From Azospirillum sp. B21 (GTDB lineage: Bacteria; Pseudomonadota; Alphaproteobacteria; Azospirillales; Azospirillaceae): a DNA stretch of 64,000 nt. The notes under the pieces are model-generated. The model saw only the letters and a program-made list of their open reading frames with translations, did not search any database and was not told the DNA's origin. The translations under genes and the position numbers were made by a program. The first letter of the stretch is position 1. Every line of letters starts with the position of its first letter. Shown in pieces: positions 48,639 to 59,658 of this stretch. Location of the stretch: assembly GCF_008364825.1 (NCBI RefSeq), contig NZ_VTTO01000001.1:564837-628836 (forward strand). Direction: 5' to 3'.

Positions 48639-50354
48639 TCAGACGCGGACCAGATGGACCTCCGTCACCGGCTTCTTGCCATGGGACGCATTGAAGCAGC
48701 GGCGGACGGCAATCCGTGCCGCCTCCTTCACTTGGGCATCGTCGGCGCGCGTTGATCTGGGCAGCATCGCCACCGATTCCCGCACCGCGTCGATGACGTC
48801 CAGCAGCATGTCGCGGTCGGTCGCTTCGTCGATCAACCCCATCACCGCCACCTGCGGCGCGGTCAGAAGCTCGCCCGTTCCGGTCATGACCAGCGTCACC
48901 ACGGCGGCGCCGTTGTTCACCATGCGGTTGCGTGCCCGCATCATGCCGGTGTCGAGCGGCACCAGCCGCTTGCCGTCCACCGCCATGCGGCCGGACCGCA
49001 CATGGGCGACCACCTGCGCGCCCTCCGCCCCGTCGAGGCGGATCAGTTCGCCATTGGCCGGCACGATGCTGTGGGCGACCTGACAATCTTCCGCCAGGGC
49101 GGCGTGGGCCTGCTGGTGGCGCTGCTCGCCGTGGACCGGCACCGCGATGCGCGGCCGCACCCATTGGTACATGCGCACCAGCTCGTCCCGCGCCGGATGG
49201 CCGGAGACGTGGACCGCAGCCTCGTCCGCCGTGACCAGTTCCACGCCCTGCGCGACCAGCTGGTTCTGCATGCGCCCGATGGCCCGCTCGTTGCCGGGGA
49301 TCTCGCGGGAGGAGAAGATCACCACGTCGCCGCGCGACAGCGTGACCTGCGGATGATCGTTGGCGGCGATGCGGGCAAGGGCGGATCGCGGCTCTCCCTG
49401 GCTGCCGGTACAGATCAGCACCAGCTTTTCCCGCGGCAGATAGCTGGCGTCATGCTCCGACAGGAATTTCGGCACGTCAGCCAGATAGCCGCTGGCCCGC
49501 GCGGCCTCGTTGATCCGCCACAGCGACCGGCCGACCAGTGCCACATGACGGTCATGCGCGGCGGCGGCGGCGGCGATGCTCTCCAGCCGCGCCACGTTGG
49601 TGGCGAAGCAGCTGACGGCGATTCGCGAGCCGCGGTAACGCCCGAACAGCTCCATCAGCGAGGCGCGCACCGTCGCCTCCGACCCGGCGGAACCCGGGAC
49701 CAGCGCGTTGGTGCTGTCGCCGACCAGCGCCAGCACCCCCTCGTCGCCAATGGCGCGCAGCCGCGCCTCGTCGGCGGTGTCGCCGACCAGCGGATCGGGG
49801 TCCAGCTTCCAGTCGCCGGTGTGCAGGACGGTGCCGGCGGAGGTGCGGATGGCGAGCGCGTTCGGCTCCGGAATCGAGTGCGTCATGGTGACGTATTCGA
49901 CGGAGAAGGGACCGATCTCCACCGTGCCGCCCAGCGGGATCTCATGGATCGGAACCGTCGCGCTCAGGCCCTTCTCGTGCAGCTTGGCGCGCAGGAAGGC
50001 CGCGGTGAAGGGCGTGCAATAGACCGGGCAGCGCAGTTCCGGCCACAGATACTGTACGGCGCCGAGATGGTCCTCATGCGCATGGGTCAGCACCAACCCG
50101 ACCAGATCCTGCCGCCGCTCGGCGATGAAGGCCGGATCGGGCATGATCACGTCGAGGCCCGGCATGGTGTCATCGGCGAAGGAGATGCCGAGATCCACCA
50201 TCAGCCATTTGCCCTGATGGCCGTAGAGGTTGAGGTTCATCCCGATCTCGCCGGAACCGCCGAGCGGGAGGAAATACAGGCCGCCATCCTCCGGAACGAA
50301 GGTGTCCGCCGGGGCTGCAGGGATTCCGGCGGCTGTCTTGGAGGATTGTGTCAT
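48639..50354 (-). CDS. rnj: Ribonuclease J
   Basis: Metallo-beta-lactamase/beta-CASP ribonuclease with 5'-exonuclease and endonuclease activity in RNA maturation and decay. It has 571 residues from MTQSSKTAAGIPAAPADTFV; the core begins LYFLPLGGSGEIGMNLNLYG. The zinc motif is LVLTHAHEDHLGAVQYLW, further metal and beta-CASP motifs are THSIPEPNALAI, HTGDWKLDP, GDSTNAL and VHVSGHPARDELVRMYQWVR. Its ATG overlaps the coaX stop by four bases. The frame is open further upstream to 50687 as a coaX shadow. Confidence 0.95.
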   Translation of the reverse strand: MTQSSKTAAGIPAAPADTFVPEDGGLYFLPLGGSGEIGMNLNLYGHQGKWLMVDLGISFADDTMPGLDVIMPDPAFIAERRQDLVGLVLTHAHEDHLGAVQYLWPELRCPVYCTPFTAAFLRAKLHEKGLSATVPIHEIPLGGTVEIGPFSVEYVTMTHSIPEPNALAIRTSAGTVLHTGDWKLDPDPLVGDTADEARLRAIGDEGVLALVGDSTNALVPGSAGSEATVRASLMELFGRYRGSRIAVSCFATNVARLESIAAAAAAHDRHVALVGRSLWRINEAARASGYLADVPKFLSEHDASYLPREKLVLICTGSQGEPRSALARIAANDHPQVTLSRGDVVIFSSREIPGNERAIGRMQNQLVAQGVELVTADEAAVHVSGHPARDELVRMYQWVRPRIAVPVHGEQRHQQAHAALAEDCQVAHSIVPANGELIRLDGAEGAQVVAHVRSGRMAVDGKRLVPLDTGMMRARNRMVNNGAAVVTLVMTGTGELLTAPQVAVMGLIDEATDRDMLLDVIDAVRESVAMLPRSTRADDAQVKEAARIAVRRCFNASHGKKPVTEVHLVRV

Positions 50355-51124
50355 TGGACCGTGTTGCGCTTGTGGATCAGGAGGAGACCGCGGAGCGTCA
50401 GCTCGTTGTCGGTGTGTTCGATCACATGGGTAGCCTTGGCGAAAAGAACAGCCAATCCGCCAGTGGCGACAACCCGCATCGGTTCGCCGTACTCCGCCCG
50501 GATGCGGGCCACCAGCCCTTCGATCAGGCCGACGTACCCCCAGAAGATGCCCGATTGCATGCAGGCGATGGTGTTCCTGCCGATCACGTGGTCCGGCGGC
50601 TGGATCTCCACCCGCGGCAGCTTGGAGGCGGCCATCTGCAGCGCCTCCAGCGACAGGTTCAGCCCCGGTGCGATCACGCCGCCGCAATAATTGCCGTCTG
50701 CGTCCACCACGTCGAAGGTGGTTGCCGTGCCGAAGTCGATGACGATCAGCGGGGTCTTGTAGGTGGCAGCGGCTGCCACCGTGTTGACCAGCCGGTCGGC
50801 ACCGACCTCCTCCGGCCGGTCAACCAGCGCCTTGGCCCCCAGATCGACGCCGGGCTGGCCGACGATCACCGGCTCGCAGCCGAAATGATCCTTGCACAGC
50901 CGCTTCAGGTTGAAGGTGGCGCCGGGCACGACGCTGGCGATGATGGCGCCATGGATGTCGACCGGCTTCAGCCCCTTCAACGCCATCAGGTGGGTCAGCC
51001 ACACCATGTACTCGTCGGAGGTGCGTTTGGGATCGGTCGCCGTGCGCCAGATGCCGCGCTGGCGGTCGCCGTCATAGATGGCGAACACCACATTCGTGTT
51101 TCCGGCGTCGATGGCAAGCAGCAT
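50351..51124 (-). CDS. coaX: Type III pantothenate kinase
   Basis: Phosphorylates pantothenate, the first step of CoA synthesis; this form is insensitive to CoA feedback and needs a monovalent cation. It has 257 residues from MLLAIDAGNTNVVFAIYDGD. The ASKHA phosphate motifs are AIDAGNTNVVF and IVIDFGTATTFDVVD, and the pantothenate-binding region is DLGAKALVDRPEEVGADRLVN. It lies between birA and rnj as in many alphaproteobacteria. Confidence 0.96.
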   Translation of the reverse strand: MLLAIDAGNTNVVFAIYDGDRQRGIWRTATDPKRTSDEYMVWLTHLMALKGLKPVDIHGAIIASVVPGATFNLKRLCKDHFGCEPVIVGQPGVDLGAKALVDRPEEVGADRLVNTVAAAATYKTPLIVIDFGTATTFDVVDADGNYCGGVIAPGLNLSLEALQMAASKLPRVEIQPPDHVIGRNTIACMQSGIFWGYVGLIEGLVARIRAEYGEPMRVVATGGLAVLFAKATHVIEHTDNELTLRGLLLIHKRNTVQ

Positions 51125-51156
51125 GGCGTGGTCCTGAAGGCTCTGGTCGCTTGGAA

Positions 51157-51951
51157 TCAGCTTTCGGTCGGCGGCGTGAAGAACACGTCCCCGGCGGCGA
51201 TCCGCTGGCGCGGTCCGCCGTCCGTTGGATCAAGCAACAGAACGCCGTCGCTGTCCAGATCGGCGAAGGTGCCGGGGATCGTCCGATCGGCCAGCCTGAC
51301 CACGATCGGCCCGCCGAGCCCGCGGGCGCGCGACAGCCACGCCTCCCGCACAGGGGCGAAGCCATGGGCGCGCCAGCGGCCGTACCAACTCGCCACATGG
51401 CCGGCAAAGACCTCCAGCAGCGCGCCCGCCCCCATCGGCGGCGCCCCTTCGGCGATCAGCGAGGTCGCGCCGTAATCGGCGGTCGCGGGAAAATGCCGCA
51501 GGTTGATGCCGACGCCAAGCACCACCCAGGCCACGGTGCCGTCCGCCGCCGGCTCCGACTCGAGGAGGATACCGGACAGCTTGCGGTCATGCACCAGCAC
51601 GTCGTTCGGCCATTTGCAGCGCACGCCGCCGGGATCGGGCAGCACCGATTCGGCGGTCTCGGCGATGGCGAGTGCGGCGACGAAGGAGACCTGGGCGGCT
51701 TCGGCCGGCGGCAGGCCGGGCCGCAGGATGGTCGTGCTGTAGAGGTTGCCTTCGGGCGAGGTCCAGGCCCGGCCGCGCCGGCCGCGCCCGCTTTCCTGCC
51801 GGCGGGCCCAGACGATTGTGCCTTCGGGTGCCCCGGAACGCGACAAGGCCTTCGCTTCGTCGTTCGTGCTGCCGACGGAGTCGAAGGCCTTGACCCGGAA
51901 GCCCGGAGGCAGGCGCAGACGCGCCGCCTCCGCTTCGAGAGATAACGACAT
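51157..51951 (-). CDS. birA: Biotin--[acetyl-CoA-carboxylase] ligase
   Basis: Attaches biotin to the BCCP domain of biotin carboxylases. It has 264 residues from MSLSLEAEAARLRLPPGFRV (start 51951). The adenylate-binding loop is QESGRGRRGRAWTSPEGNLY, and CKWPNDVLVHDRKLSGILLE is the catalytic core; a short C-terminal SH3-like domain follows. There is no N-terminal helix-turn-helix, so unlike E. coli BirA it should not act as the biotin-operon repressor. It starts ten bases after the nuoN stop and probably belongs to the tail of the nuo transcript. Confidence 0.94.
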   Translation of the reverse strand: MSLSLEAEAARLRLPPGFRVKAFDSVGSTNDEAKALSRSGAPEGTIVWARRQESGRGRRGRAWTSPEGNLYSTTILRPGLPPAEAAQVSFVAALAIAETAESVLPDPGGVRCKWPNDVLVHDRKLSGILLESEPAADGTVAWVVLGVGINLRHFPATADYGATSLIAEGAPPMGAGALLEVFAGHVASWYGRWRAHGFAPVREAWLSRARGLGGPIVVRLADRTIPGTFADLDSDGVLLLDPTDGGPRQRIAAGDVFFTPPTES

Positions 51952-51961
51952 CGGTCCGCCG

Positions 51962-53410
51962 TCAGCCGGCGAACAGGGCCGCCGCGGCAGCCGCCGCACC
52001 GTTCAGGATCGGCGCCGGAGCGACGAAGAACAGCAGGGTGAACAGGCTGGTGACCACCAGGACGCCGGTCATGCCGTCGTCGTCCACCTTGTCGACCACC
52101 ACCGCGGGCTCATCGAAATACATGATCTTGATGATGCGCAGGTAGTAGAAGGCGCCCACGACGCTGGTCAGCACGCCGATCACGGCCAGCGTGTATTCCT
52201 GCGCCGCGACGGCGGCCAGGAAGACGTACAGCTTGCCGAAGAAACCGGCCATCGGCGGAATGCCGGCCATGGAGAACATGAAGATCGCCATGGTTGCGGC
52301 CAGCATCGGGTTGGTTTTCGACAGGCCCGCGAAGTCCTTGATCTCCTCCAGCATCTGGCCCTTGGCCTTCATGCTGAGGATGACCGCAAAGGCGCCGATG
52401 TTCATGGCGATGTAGAGCGCCATGTAGATCAGCACGCCGCGCACGCCGTCCTGGGTGCCGGTGGTCAGGCCGACCAGGGCGTAACCGACATGGCCGATGG
52501 AGCTGTAGGCCATCAGGCGCTTGATGTTGGTCTGCATGATGGCGACGAAGGACCCGATCACCATCGACAGAACGGCCGCGGCCACCAGCACCTGATGCCA
52601 CTGGTCGGCGAGATGGCCGAACGGCTCGATCACCACGCGGGTCAGCAGGGCGATGGCCGCCACCTTCGGCGCCGCCGCGAAGAAGGCGGTCACCGGGGTC
52701 GGCGCGCCCTCATACACGTCCGGGGTCCACATGTGGAACGGCGCGGCCGAGACCTTGAAGGCCAGACCGGCCATCACGAAAACCAGACCGATCACCAGGC
52801 CCGGCGACACGTGGGCGCCACCCGCGAACAGGGCAGCGACCTTGTCGAAGGAGGTCGTGCCGGCGAAGCCGTAGACCAGCGACGCACCGTACAGCAGCAT
52901 GCCCGAGGAGAGCGAGCCGAGGACAAAATACTTTAGGCCGGCTTCGGACGACTTGGCGCTGTCGCGGCGGAAGGCTGCGATGACGTAGAGCGCGAGGCTC
53001 TGCGTCTCCAGGCCGACATACAGCGAGATGAAATCGTTCGCCGAGATCATCATCAGCATGCCGAGAGTCGCGAAGACCATCAGCACCGGGAACTCGAAGC
53101 GGGCCATCTGCTCCCGCTCGTTGAACCCGAGCGAGAGGATGACCGCGAAAGCCGCCGAGACCAGCACCAGCACCTTCATGAAGACGCCGAAGGCGTCCAT
53201 CACGAACATGCCGTTGAAGGTGACGATGCGGCCGCTGCCATAGCCCATCGCCAGGACGGCGGCGAGCAGCATACAGACGATCGCCAGATAGGAGACGGGA
53301 CGGGTGAAACCGTCGCCGCGGAACACGCCCAGCATCAGCAGGGCGACGCCCGAGAGTGCCAGGAAGATCTCCGGCAGGGCCGGCCAGATGTCGGGAAACA
53401 CTGCGGTCAT
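51962..53410 (-). CDS. nuoN: NADH-quinone oxidoreductase subunit N
   Basis: Antiporter-like proton-pumping membrane subunit of complex I, 482 residues with about 14 helices, from [20 protein letters not shown]. The conserved proton-path lysines and glutamate region can be seen in [20 protein letters not shown] and [11 protein letters not shown]. It is the last nuo gene, 13 bases after nuoM. Confidence 0.96.
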   Translation of the reverse strand: MTAVFPDIWPALPEIFLALSGVALLMLGVFRGDGFTRPVSYLAIVCMLLAAVLAMGYGSGRIVTFNGMFVMDAFGVFMKVLVLVSAAFAVILSLGFNEREQMARFEFPVLMVFATLGMLMMISANDFISLYVGLETQSLALYVIAAFRRDSAKSSEAGLKYFVLGSLSSGMLLYGASLVYGFAGTTSFDKVAALFAGGAHVSPGLVIGLVFVMAGLAFKVSAAPFHMWTPDVYEGAPTPVTAFFAAAPKVAAIALLTRVVIEPFGHLADQWHQVLVAAAVLSMVIGSFVAIMQTNIKRLMAYSSIGHVGYALVGLTTGTQDGVRGVLIYMALYIAMNIGAFAVILSMKAKGQMLEEIKDFAGLSKTNPMLAATMAIFMFSMAGIPPMAGFFGKLYVFLAAVAAQEYTLAVIGVLTSVVGAFYYLRIIKIMYFDEPAVVVDKVDDDGMTGVLVVTSLFTLLFFVAPAPILNGAAAAAAALFAG

Positions 53411-53423
53411 GTCGAAGAACCCC

Positions 53424-54950
53424 TTACCGAGCGGCGACCGAGACGCCGGACGCGGCGTGCGACGCGGCCAGCTTGGTCTGGTAGGTCTGGATCAGCTGCT
53501 CGACCGATGCCGAGGTGACGTTCAGGAAGCTGCTGGGATAGACGCCCATCCAAAGGACGACGGCGACCAGCGGCAGGAACACCGCGATCTCGCGCGGGGT
53601 GATGTCGAACATCGCCTTGACGTCCGGCTTCACCAGCTTGCCGTAGACGATGCGGCGGTACAGCCACAACGCGTAGGCGGCGCCCAGAACCATGCCGGTG
53701 GCGGCCAGGGCGGCGACCCAGGTGTTGTCGCGGAAGACGCCGAGCAGCACCAGGAACTCGCCGACGAAACCGGCGGTGCCCGGCAGGCCGACGGAGGCCA
53801 TGGTCATGAACAGGAAGATCACCGCGTATTTCGGCATGTTCTTCACCAGACCGCCATAGCGGGCGATCTCGCGGGTGTGCAGCCGGTCATAGACGACGCC
53901 GACGCACAGGAACAAGGCGCCCGACACGATGCCGTGCGACAGCATCTGGAAGATCGAGCCTTCGATGCCCTGCTGGTTCAGCGCGAACATGCCGATGGTG
54001 ACGAAGCCCATATGGGCGACCGACGAGTAGGCGATCAGCTTCTTCATGTCCTCCTGGGCGAGAGCGACCAGCGAGGTGTAGATCACGGCGACGACCGACA
54101 GGGTGTAGATCAGCGGCGCGAAATACTCGGTGGCCTCCGGCAGGATCGGAATGTTGAAGCGCAGGAAACCGTAGCCGCCCATCTTCAGCAGCACGCCGGC
54201 CAGGATGACCGAACCGGCGGTCGGCGCCTCGACGTGGGCATCCGGCAGCCAGGTGTGGACCGGCCACATCGGCACCTTCACCGCGAAGGAGGCGAAGAAG
54301 GCGAGCCACAGCCACAGCTGCATGTTGCGCGGGAACTGGGTGGCGGTGATGGTCGGGATGTCGGTGGTGCCGGCCACAAAATACATGGCCAGGATCGCCA
54401 GCAGCATCAGCACCGAGCCGAGCAGCGTGTAGAGAAAGAACTTGAAGGCGGCATAGACGCGGCGCGGACCGCCCCAGACACCGATGATCAGGAACATCGG
54501 GATCAGGACGCCTTCGAAGAACATGTAGAACAGCACGAAGTCCAGCGCGCAGAACATCCCGATCATCAGGGTTTCCAGCGCGAGGAAGGCCATCATGTAT
54601 TCCTTCACCCGGACCTGCACCGACTCCCAGCTCGCCAGGATGCACAGCGGCATCAGGAAGCCGGACAGGACGACGAACAGCACCGAGATGCCGTCGACGC
54701 CCATGTGGTAGTTGATGCCGAATTCCGGGATCCAGCCCGCCTTCTCGACCATCTGGTAGCCGGGATTGCGCGGATCGAAGTTGGCCCAGACGAGCAGCGT
54801 CAGCACGAAGGTGACGAGCGTCGTCCACAGAGAGATGTACCGCACGTTCCGCAGCACGTCCGGGGAATTGCCCCGGCAGAACAGCAGGATCAGCGCGACG
54901 CCCACGAGCGGCAGGAAGGTCGCGAACGACAGGATCGGCCAGCTAGCCAT
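53424..54950 (-). CDS. nuoM: NADH-quinone oxidoreductase subunit M
   Basis: Second antiporter-like proton-pumping subunit of complex I, 508 residues from [20 protein letters not shown] with about 14 helices. [20 protein letters not shown] contains the signature loop and discontinuous-helix lysine region, and [20 protein letters not shown] is also conserved. It follows nuoL by 25 bases. Confidence 0.97.
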   Translation of the reverse strand: MASWPILSFATFLPLVGVALILLFCRGNSPDVLRNVRYISLWTTLVTFVLTLLVWANFDPRNPGYQMVEKAGWIPEFGINYHMGVDGISVLFVVLSGFLMPLCILASWESVQVRVKEYMMAFLALETLMIGMFCALDFVLFYMFFEGVLIPMFLIIGVWGGPRRVYAAFKFFLYTLLGSVLMLLAILAMYFVAGTTDIPTITATQFPRNMQLWLWLAFFASFAVKVPMWPVHTWLPDAHVEAPTAGSVILAGVLLKMGGYGFLRFNIPILPEATEYFAPLIYTLSVVAVIYTSLVALAQEDMKKLIAYSSVAHMGFVTIGMFALNQQGIEGSIFQMLSHGIVSGALFLCVGVVYDRLHTREIARYGGLVKNMPKYAVIFLFMTMASVGLPGTAGFVGEFLVLLGVFRDNTWVAALAATGMVLGAAYALWLYRRIVYGKLVKPDVKAMFDITPREIAVFLPLVAVVLWMGVYPSSFLNVTSASVEQLIQTYQTKLAASHAASGVSVAAR

Positions 54951-54975
54951 TGTTGTTGTTCTCCTTCGATACCGC

Positions 54976-57090
54976 TCAGCCGAAAACCGACAGCCAGGCG
55001 ACGAACAGGACGACCCCGATCACCATGGCAAAGGCGTAGTGATAGACGTAACCGGACTGCAGCCGGCTGGTGCGGGCCGCGATGTCGCGGGTGGCGGCGG
55101 CAATGCCATCCGGCCCCACGCCGTCGATCACCGCACCGTCGCCCGCCTTCCACAGCCCATAGCCCAGGGCCTTGGCCGGACGGGTGAACAGCGCATCATA
55201 CAGCTCGTCGAAGTACCACTTGTTGTAGAGGAACTGGTGAATGCCGCGGAAGGTGCCGGCGATCTTGCCCGGCAGGCCCGGCATCATGATGTAGCCGACA
55301 TAAGCCATGGCGATGCCGAGCAGGCCGACCACCAGCGGAGCCAGCTTGACCCAGCCCGGGGTGTGATGGTGCGCGGCCTCAATGGTGTCGTGGTCGTGCA
55401 GAACCATCAGGGCCTTGCCCCAGAACTCGGCACGGTCGTGGCCGATGAACCACTCGTGGAAGCCGACGCCGGCGAACAGCGCACCAAGCGTCAGCACCGC
55501 CAGCGGCACCAGCATGACGAGCGGCGACTCATGGGCATGGTCGTAGACTTCCTTGTCCATCCGCGGCGTGCCGTGGAAGGTCATGAACAGCAGGCGCCAG
55601 GAGTAGAAGGCGGTCATCAGTGCGGCGGCGATACCGAGCGCGAAGGCGAAGCGCCCAACCCCGCTGCCCGAGGCGAAGGCCGCCTCCAGGATCATGTCCT
55701 TGGAATAGAAGCCGGCGAAGAAGGGCAGACCGGCCAGCGCGAGGTTGCCGATCCACATCACCGCGTAGGTGAAGGGGATCTTGCGCCACACGCCGCCCAT
55801 CTTGCGCATGTCCTGCTCATGGTGCAGGGCATGAATGACAGAGCCGGCGCCGAGGAACAGCAGGGCCTTGAAGAAGGCGTGCGTGAACAGGTGGAACATT
55901 GCCGCGCCGTAGGCCGACACGCCGATGGCGAAGAACATGTAGCCGAGCTGGGACATCGTCGAATAGGCGATGACCCGCTTGATGTCGAACTGGGTGAAGC
56001 CAATGGTCGCCGCGACGAAGGCCGTCAGGCCGCCGACCACCGCGACCACTTCCAGTGCCGTCGGCGCGTACTCGAATACCGGGGACAGGCGGCAGAGCAT
56101 GAAGACGCCGGCGGTGACCATGGTGGCGGCGTGGATGAGCGCCGACACCGGGGTCGGGCCTTCCATCGCGTCCGGCAGCCAAGTGTGCAGGCCGAGCTGA
56201 GCAGACTTGCCCATCGCGCCGATGAACAGCAGCAGACAGGCGATGGTCAGGCCGTTGAAGTCCCAGCTGAGGAAATGCAGCGTCTCGCCGGTCAGCGTCG
56301 GGGCCTTGGCGAAGATCGCGTCGAACTGGACCGAACCGGTCAGCACGAAGATCGAGAAGATGCCGAGCACGAAGCCGAAGTCGCCAACGCGGTTGACCAG
56401 GAAGGCCTTCATGGCGGCGGCGTTGGCCGACGGCTTCTCGTACCAGAAGTTGATCAGCAGGTAGGAGGCGAGACCGACGCCTTCCCAGCCGAAGAACATC
56501 TGGACCAGGTTGTCCGCCGTCACCAGCATCAGCATGGCGAAGGTGAACAGCGACAGGTAGCCCATGAAGCGCGGCTTCTGCGGATCCTCGGCCATGTAGC
56601 CGATGGAGTAGACGTGCACGCAGGCCGAGACGGTGTTGACGACGATCAGCATCACCGCGGTGAGCTGGTCGACCCGCAGCGCCCACTTCACGTCCAGCGT
56701 GCCGCTCTGGATCCAGGTCATCAGCTCGATGGTGCGCGGATGACCGCCCACGGCGACGTCGAAGAACAGGACCCAGGACAGGATCGCCGAGACCAGCACG
56801 GCGCCCGCGGTCACGAACTGCGAGACGCGGTCGCCGACGGTCGGCGGGCCGGCGACGACATGGTGGTCGTCGTGGGCGTCGTCGTGCGCGTGGTCCAGCT
56901 CGTCGTGCGAGATGTGGTGGGCATGATCGTCATGGGCGTGGGCGATCTGGGCGTGCCCGTGATCGTCATGGCCATGACCGTGGCTTCCGTGACCCGCAGC
57001 CGCCGGCTCGGCCTTCGGCCCGCCGAACAGCGCGATCGATCCGGCGACGAGGAACGCCAGGAGCGGAAGGAATACGACTAGCACTTCCAT
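54976..57090 (-). CDS. nuoL: NADH-quinone oxidoreductase subunit L with His-rich insertion
   Basis: Largest proton-pumping membrane subunit of complex I, 704 residues from [20 protein letters not shown]. The antiporter core with [20 protein letters not shown] and [20 protein letters not shown] is intact, and the long lateral helix and C-terminal anchor follow. Between the first and second membrane helices (about residues 33-77) lies an insertion with 17 histidines and many aspartates ([20 protein letters not shown] is its start), not part of the usual subunit. It lies nine bases after nuoK. Confidence 0.96.
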   Translation of the reverse strand: MEVLVVFLPLLAFLVAGSIALFGGPKAEPAAAGHGSHGHGHDDHGHAQIAHAHDDHAHHISHDELDHAHDDAHDDHHVVAGPPTVGDRVSQFVTAGAVLVSAILSWVLFFDVAVGGHPRTIELMTWIQSGTLDVKWALRVDQLTAVMLIVVNTVSACVHVYSIGYMAEDPQKPRFMGYLSLFTFAMLMLVTADNLVQMFFGWEGVGLASYLLINFWYEKPSANAAAMKAFLVNRVGDFGFVLGIFSIFVLTGSVQFDAIFAKAPTLTGETLHFLSWDFNGLTIACLLLFIGAMGKSAQLGLHTWLPDAMEGPTPVSALIHAATMVTAGVFMLCRLSPVFEYAPTALEVVAVVGGLTAFVAATIGFTQFDIKRVIAYSTMSQLGYMFFAIGVSAYGAAMFHLFTHAFFKALLFLGAGSVIHALHHEQDMRKMGGVWRKIPFTYAVMWIGNLALAGLPFFAGFYSKDMILEAAFASGSGVGRFAFALGIAAALMTAFYSWRLLFMTFHGTPRMDKEVYDHAHESPLVMLVPLAVLTLGALFAGVGFHEWFIGHDRAEFWGKALMVLHDHDTIEAAHHHTPGWVKLAPLVVGLLGIAMAYVGYIMMPGLPGKIAGTFRGIHQFLYNKWYFDELYDALFTRPAKALGYGLWKAGDGAVIDGVGPDGIAAATRDIAARTSRLQSGYVYHYAFAMVIGVVLFVAWLSVFG

Positions 57091-57099
57091 GGCGCCGCC

Positions 57100-57408
57100 T
57101 CAGCCCTTCATCATGTTGATGTCTTCGACTCGGATCGAGCCGCGGTTGCGGAAGTAGACCACCAGGATGGCAAGGCCGATGGCCGCCTCGGCGGCGGCGA
57201 CGGTCAGGATGATCATGGCGAAGATCTGGCCGACCAGATCGTGCAGGAAGGTCGAGAAGGCGACGAGGTTCAGGTTCACCGCCAGCAGCATCATCTCGAT
57301 CGACATCAGGATGATGATGACGTTCTTCCGGTTCAGGAAGATTCCCAGCACACCCAGCGTGAAGATGATGGCCGAGACCGTCAGGTAATGTCCGAGACCG
57401 ATCTCCAT
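57100..57408 (-). CDS. nuoK: NADH-quinone oxidoreductase subunit K
   Basis: Small membrane subunit of complex I, 102 residues from [20 protein letters not shown], with three helices. The two buried glutamates important for proton transfer are in [15 protein letters not shown] and [17 protein letters not shown] two codons earlier (57414) is an alternative but would overlap the nuoJ stop. It sits two bases after nuoJ. Confidence 0.96.
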   Translation of the reverse strand: MEIGLGHYLTVSAIIFTLGVLGIFLNRKNVIIILMSIEMMLLAVNLNLVAFSTFLHDLVGQIFAMIILTVAAAEAAIGLAILVVYFRNRGSIRVEDINMMKG

Positions 57409-57410
57409 GA

Positions 57411-58025
57411 TCACACGCCCTCCCCGGTCGGTACCTTGCGAATGACGACCACGTCTTCCCGGCGACGGGAGATCTGGGCGCCGACATTCTGTTTGCGCAC
57501 GCCCGGACGGTGCCGCAGCGTCAGCACGATCGCGCCGATCATGGCGATCAGCAGGACGATGCCGGATGCCTGGAACAGGTAGACGTACTGCGTGTACATC
57601 AGCCGGCCCAGCGCATGGGTGTTCGTCACCTGGTCGAGCGCAGGCGTCGGCGCGCCGGCGACCGTCGCCACGTTCGGGGCGACGATCCAGCCGCCCAGCA
57701 CGGCCGCCAGTTCCGCCAGCAGGATCAGCCCGACGAGCGCGCCCAGCGGCAGCGCTTCCATCGCACCCTTGCGCAGTTCGCGGAAGTTGATGTCGAGCAT
57801 CATCACCACGAACAGGAACAGCACGGCCACGGCGCCGACATAGACGATGACGAGGATCATCGCGATGAACTCGGCGCCCATCAGGACGCAGAGACCGGCT
57901 GCCTGGAAAAAGGCGAGGATCAGGAAAAGGACCGAATGAACGGGGTTCCGCGCCGAGATGACCATCACACCGGAGGCCACCAGCAGCGCGGCGAACACGT
58001 AGAAGGCGATGCCTTGGAGTATCAT
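57411..58025 (-). CDS. nuoJ: NADH-quinone oxidoreductase subunit J
   Basis: Membrane subunit of complex I, 204 residues from [20 protein letters not shown] with five helices; [20 protein letters not shown] and the pi-bulge helix [20 protein letters not shown] are conserved. The C-terminal tail after the last helix is basic and hydrophilic ([20 protein letters not shown]). It follows nuoI by 18 bases. Confidence 0.96.
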   Translation of the reverse strand: MILQGIAFYVFAALLVASGVMVISARNPVHSVLFLILAFFQAAGLCVLMGAEFIAMILVIVYVGAVAVLFLFVVMMLDINFRELRKGAMEALPLGALVGLILLAELAAVLGGWIVAPNVATVAGAPTPALDQVTNTHALGRLMYTQYVYLFQASGIVLLIAMIGAIVLTLRHRPGVRKQNVGAQISRRREDVVVIRKVPTGEGV

Positions 58026-58043
58026 CGTTTTTCTCGCTTCCGC

Positions 58044-58532
58044 TTACCGGTAAGGAGCCTCGGCCGCGAGGTTCTGGGCGATTTCCGCCTCCCAGCGGTC
58101 GCCGTTCGCCAGCAGCTTCTGCTTGTTGTAGAAGAGCTCTTCACGGGATTCGGTGGAGAACTCGAAGTTCGGCCCCATGACCACCGCGTCGACCGGGCAG
58201 GCCTCCTGGCACAAACCGCAGTAGATGCACTTGGTCATGTCGATGTCGTAGCGCGTGGTGCGGCGGCTGCCGTCGTCACGCGGTTCGGCTTCGATGGTGA
58301 TGGCGAGAGCCGGGCACACCGCTTCGCAAAGCTTGCACGCGATGCAGCGCTCCTCGCCATTCGCATAGCGGCGGAGCACATGCTCGCCGCGGAAGCGCGA
58401 GCTGATGGGGCCCTTCTCATAGGGGTAGTTGATCGTGACCTTGGGCTTGAACATGTAGCGCAAGGTCAGCGCCATGCCGCCCAGCAGCTCGGTCAGGAAC
58501 AGGCTGCGCGCCGCGCGGTCGAGGAACGCCAT
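58044..58532 (-). CDS. nuoI: NADH-quinone oxidoreductase subunit I
   Basis: Ferredoxin-like peripheral subunit carrying clusters N6a and N6b, 162 residues from [20 protein letters not shown]. Two 4Fe-4S motifs are present, [16 protein letters not shown] and [16 protein letters not shown]. The ATG at 58532 matches the family; an in-frame start at 58595 adds 21 charged residues and is unlikely. A 115-base gap with no visible gene separates it from nuoH. Confidence 0.97.
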   Translation of the reverse strand: MAFLDRAARSLFLTELLGGMALTLRYMFKPKVTINYPYEKGPISSRFRGEHVLRRYANGEERCIACKLCEAVCPALAITIEAEPRDDGSRRTTRYDIDMTKCIYCGLCQEACPVDAVVMGPNFEFSTESREELFYNKQKLLANGDRWEAEIAQNLAAEAPYR

Positions 58533-58647
58533 GGCCTCTTCGTCTCCTTCCTCGCCGGCGGTCGCCCGTTTTCTGGACGGCTCGCCGGCACTCAAATCGA
58601 CACATCAGTGATGGGTTCGGTGCAGGCTGGCTTGATTCGGGGCCCGC

Positions 58648-59658
58648 TTACTTGGGCAGCCAGCCGAAGGTCACCAGGACACCGGCGGTCAGCACGACCC
58701 AGAACAGCGAGAAGGGCAGGAAAACCTTCCAACCCAGCCGCATCAGCTGGTCATAGCGGTAGCGCGGCACGGTGGCGCGAACCCAGACAAAGGTGAACAG
58801 GCACAGCGCGATCTTCAGCGCGAACCACACGATGCCGGGCACCCAGGTGAAGGGCGCGATGGGCAGCGGGGGCAGCCAGCCACCGAGGAACAGGATGCTC
58901 GTCATCGCGCTCATCAGGATCATGTTGGCGTATTCGCCAAGGAAGAAGAGCGCGAAGGGGGCGGAGCTGTATTCCACCATGAAGCCGGCGACCAGCTCCG
59001 ACTCACCTTCCGGCAAGTCGAAGGGGGCGCGGTTGGTTTCCGCGAGCGCCGAGATGAAGAACATCACGAACATCGGCAGCAGCGGGATGGCGAACCACAC
59101 CGTTTCCTGGGCGCGCACGATGTCGGTCAGGTTCAGCGACCCGACGCAGAGCAGCACGGTGATGATGATGAGGCCCATCGAGACCTCATACGACACCATC
59201 TGCGCCGCGGAGCGGAGCGCGCCCAGGAAGGCATAGCGCGAGTTCGACGCCCAGCCGGCCATTACGATGCCGTACACGCCGAGCGACGAGATCGCGAAGA
59301 GGTACAGCACGCCGACGTTGATGTTGGACAGCACCACCCCGTAGTCGAACGGGATGACCGCCCAGGCGATCAGCGCCAGGAAGAAGGTCAGCATCGGCGC
59401 GATGTAGAAGACGATGCGGTTGGCGCCTTCCGGCAGGATCTGCTCCTTCGCGAACAGCTTCAGGCCGTCGGCGAAGGGCTGCATCAGGCCGAAGGGACCG
59501 ACGATGGCCGGACCCTGGCGCAGTTGCATCGAGCCCATGATCTTGCGCTCGGCGTAGGTCATGAAGGCCACGGCGACCAGCAGCGGCACGACGATCGCCA
59601 GGATTTGCAGGACCATAATGATCAGCGGCAGGAGGAAGCCGCTCCAGAACTCAGCCAT
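58648..59658 (-). CDS. nuoH: NADH-quinone oxidoreductase subunit H
   Basis: Membrane subunit forming the quinone chamber and E-channel at the arm junction, 336 residues from [20 protein letters not shown] with eight helices. [40 protein letters not shown] and [20 protein letters not shown] are its hallmark stretches. It overlaps the nuoG stop by eight bases. Confidence 0.97.
   Translation of the reverse strand: MAEFWSGFLLPLIIMVLQILAIVVPLLVAVAFMTYAERKIMGSMQLRQGPAIVGPFGLMQPFADGLKLFAKEQILPEGANRIVFYIAPMLTFFLALIAWAVIPFDYGVVLSNINVGVLYLFAISSLGVYGIVMAGWASNSRYAFLGALRSAAQMVSYEVSMGLIIITVLLCVGSLNLTDIVRAQETVWFAIPLLPMFVMFFISALAETNRAPFDLPEGESELVAGFMVEYSSAPFALFFLGEYANMILMSAMTSILFLGGWLPPLPIAPFTWVPGIVWFALKIALCLFTFVWVRATVPRYRYDQLMRLGWKVFLPFSLFWVVLTAGVLVTFGWLPK

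Noticed and set aside
53304..57081. Long plus-strand frames opposite nuoN/M/L rich in His, Gln, Arg and Asp
   Set aside because: Shadows of membrane-protein genes (hydrophobic codons read backwards give charged residues).
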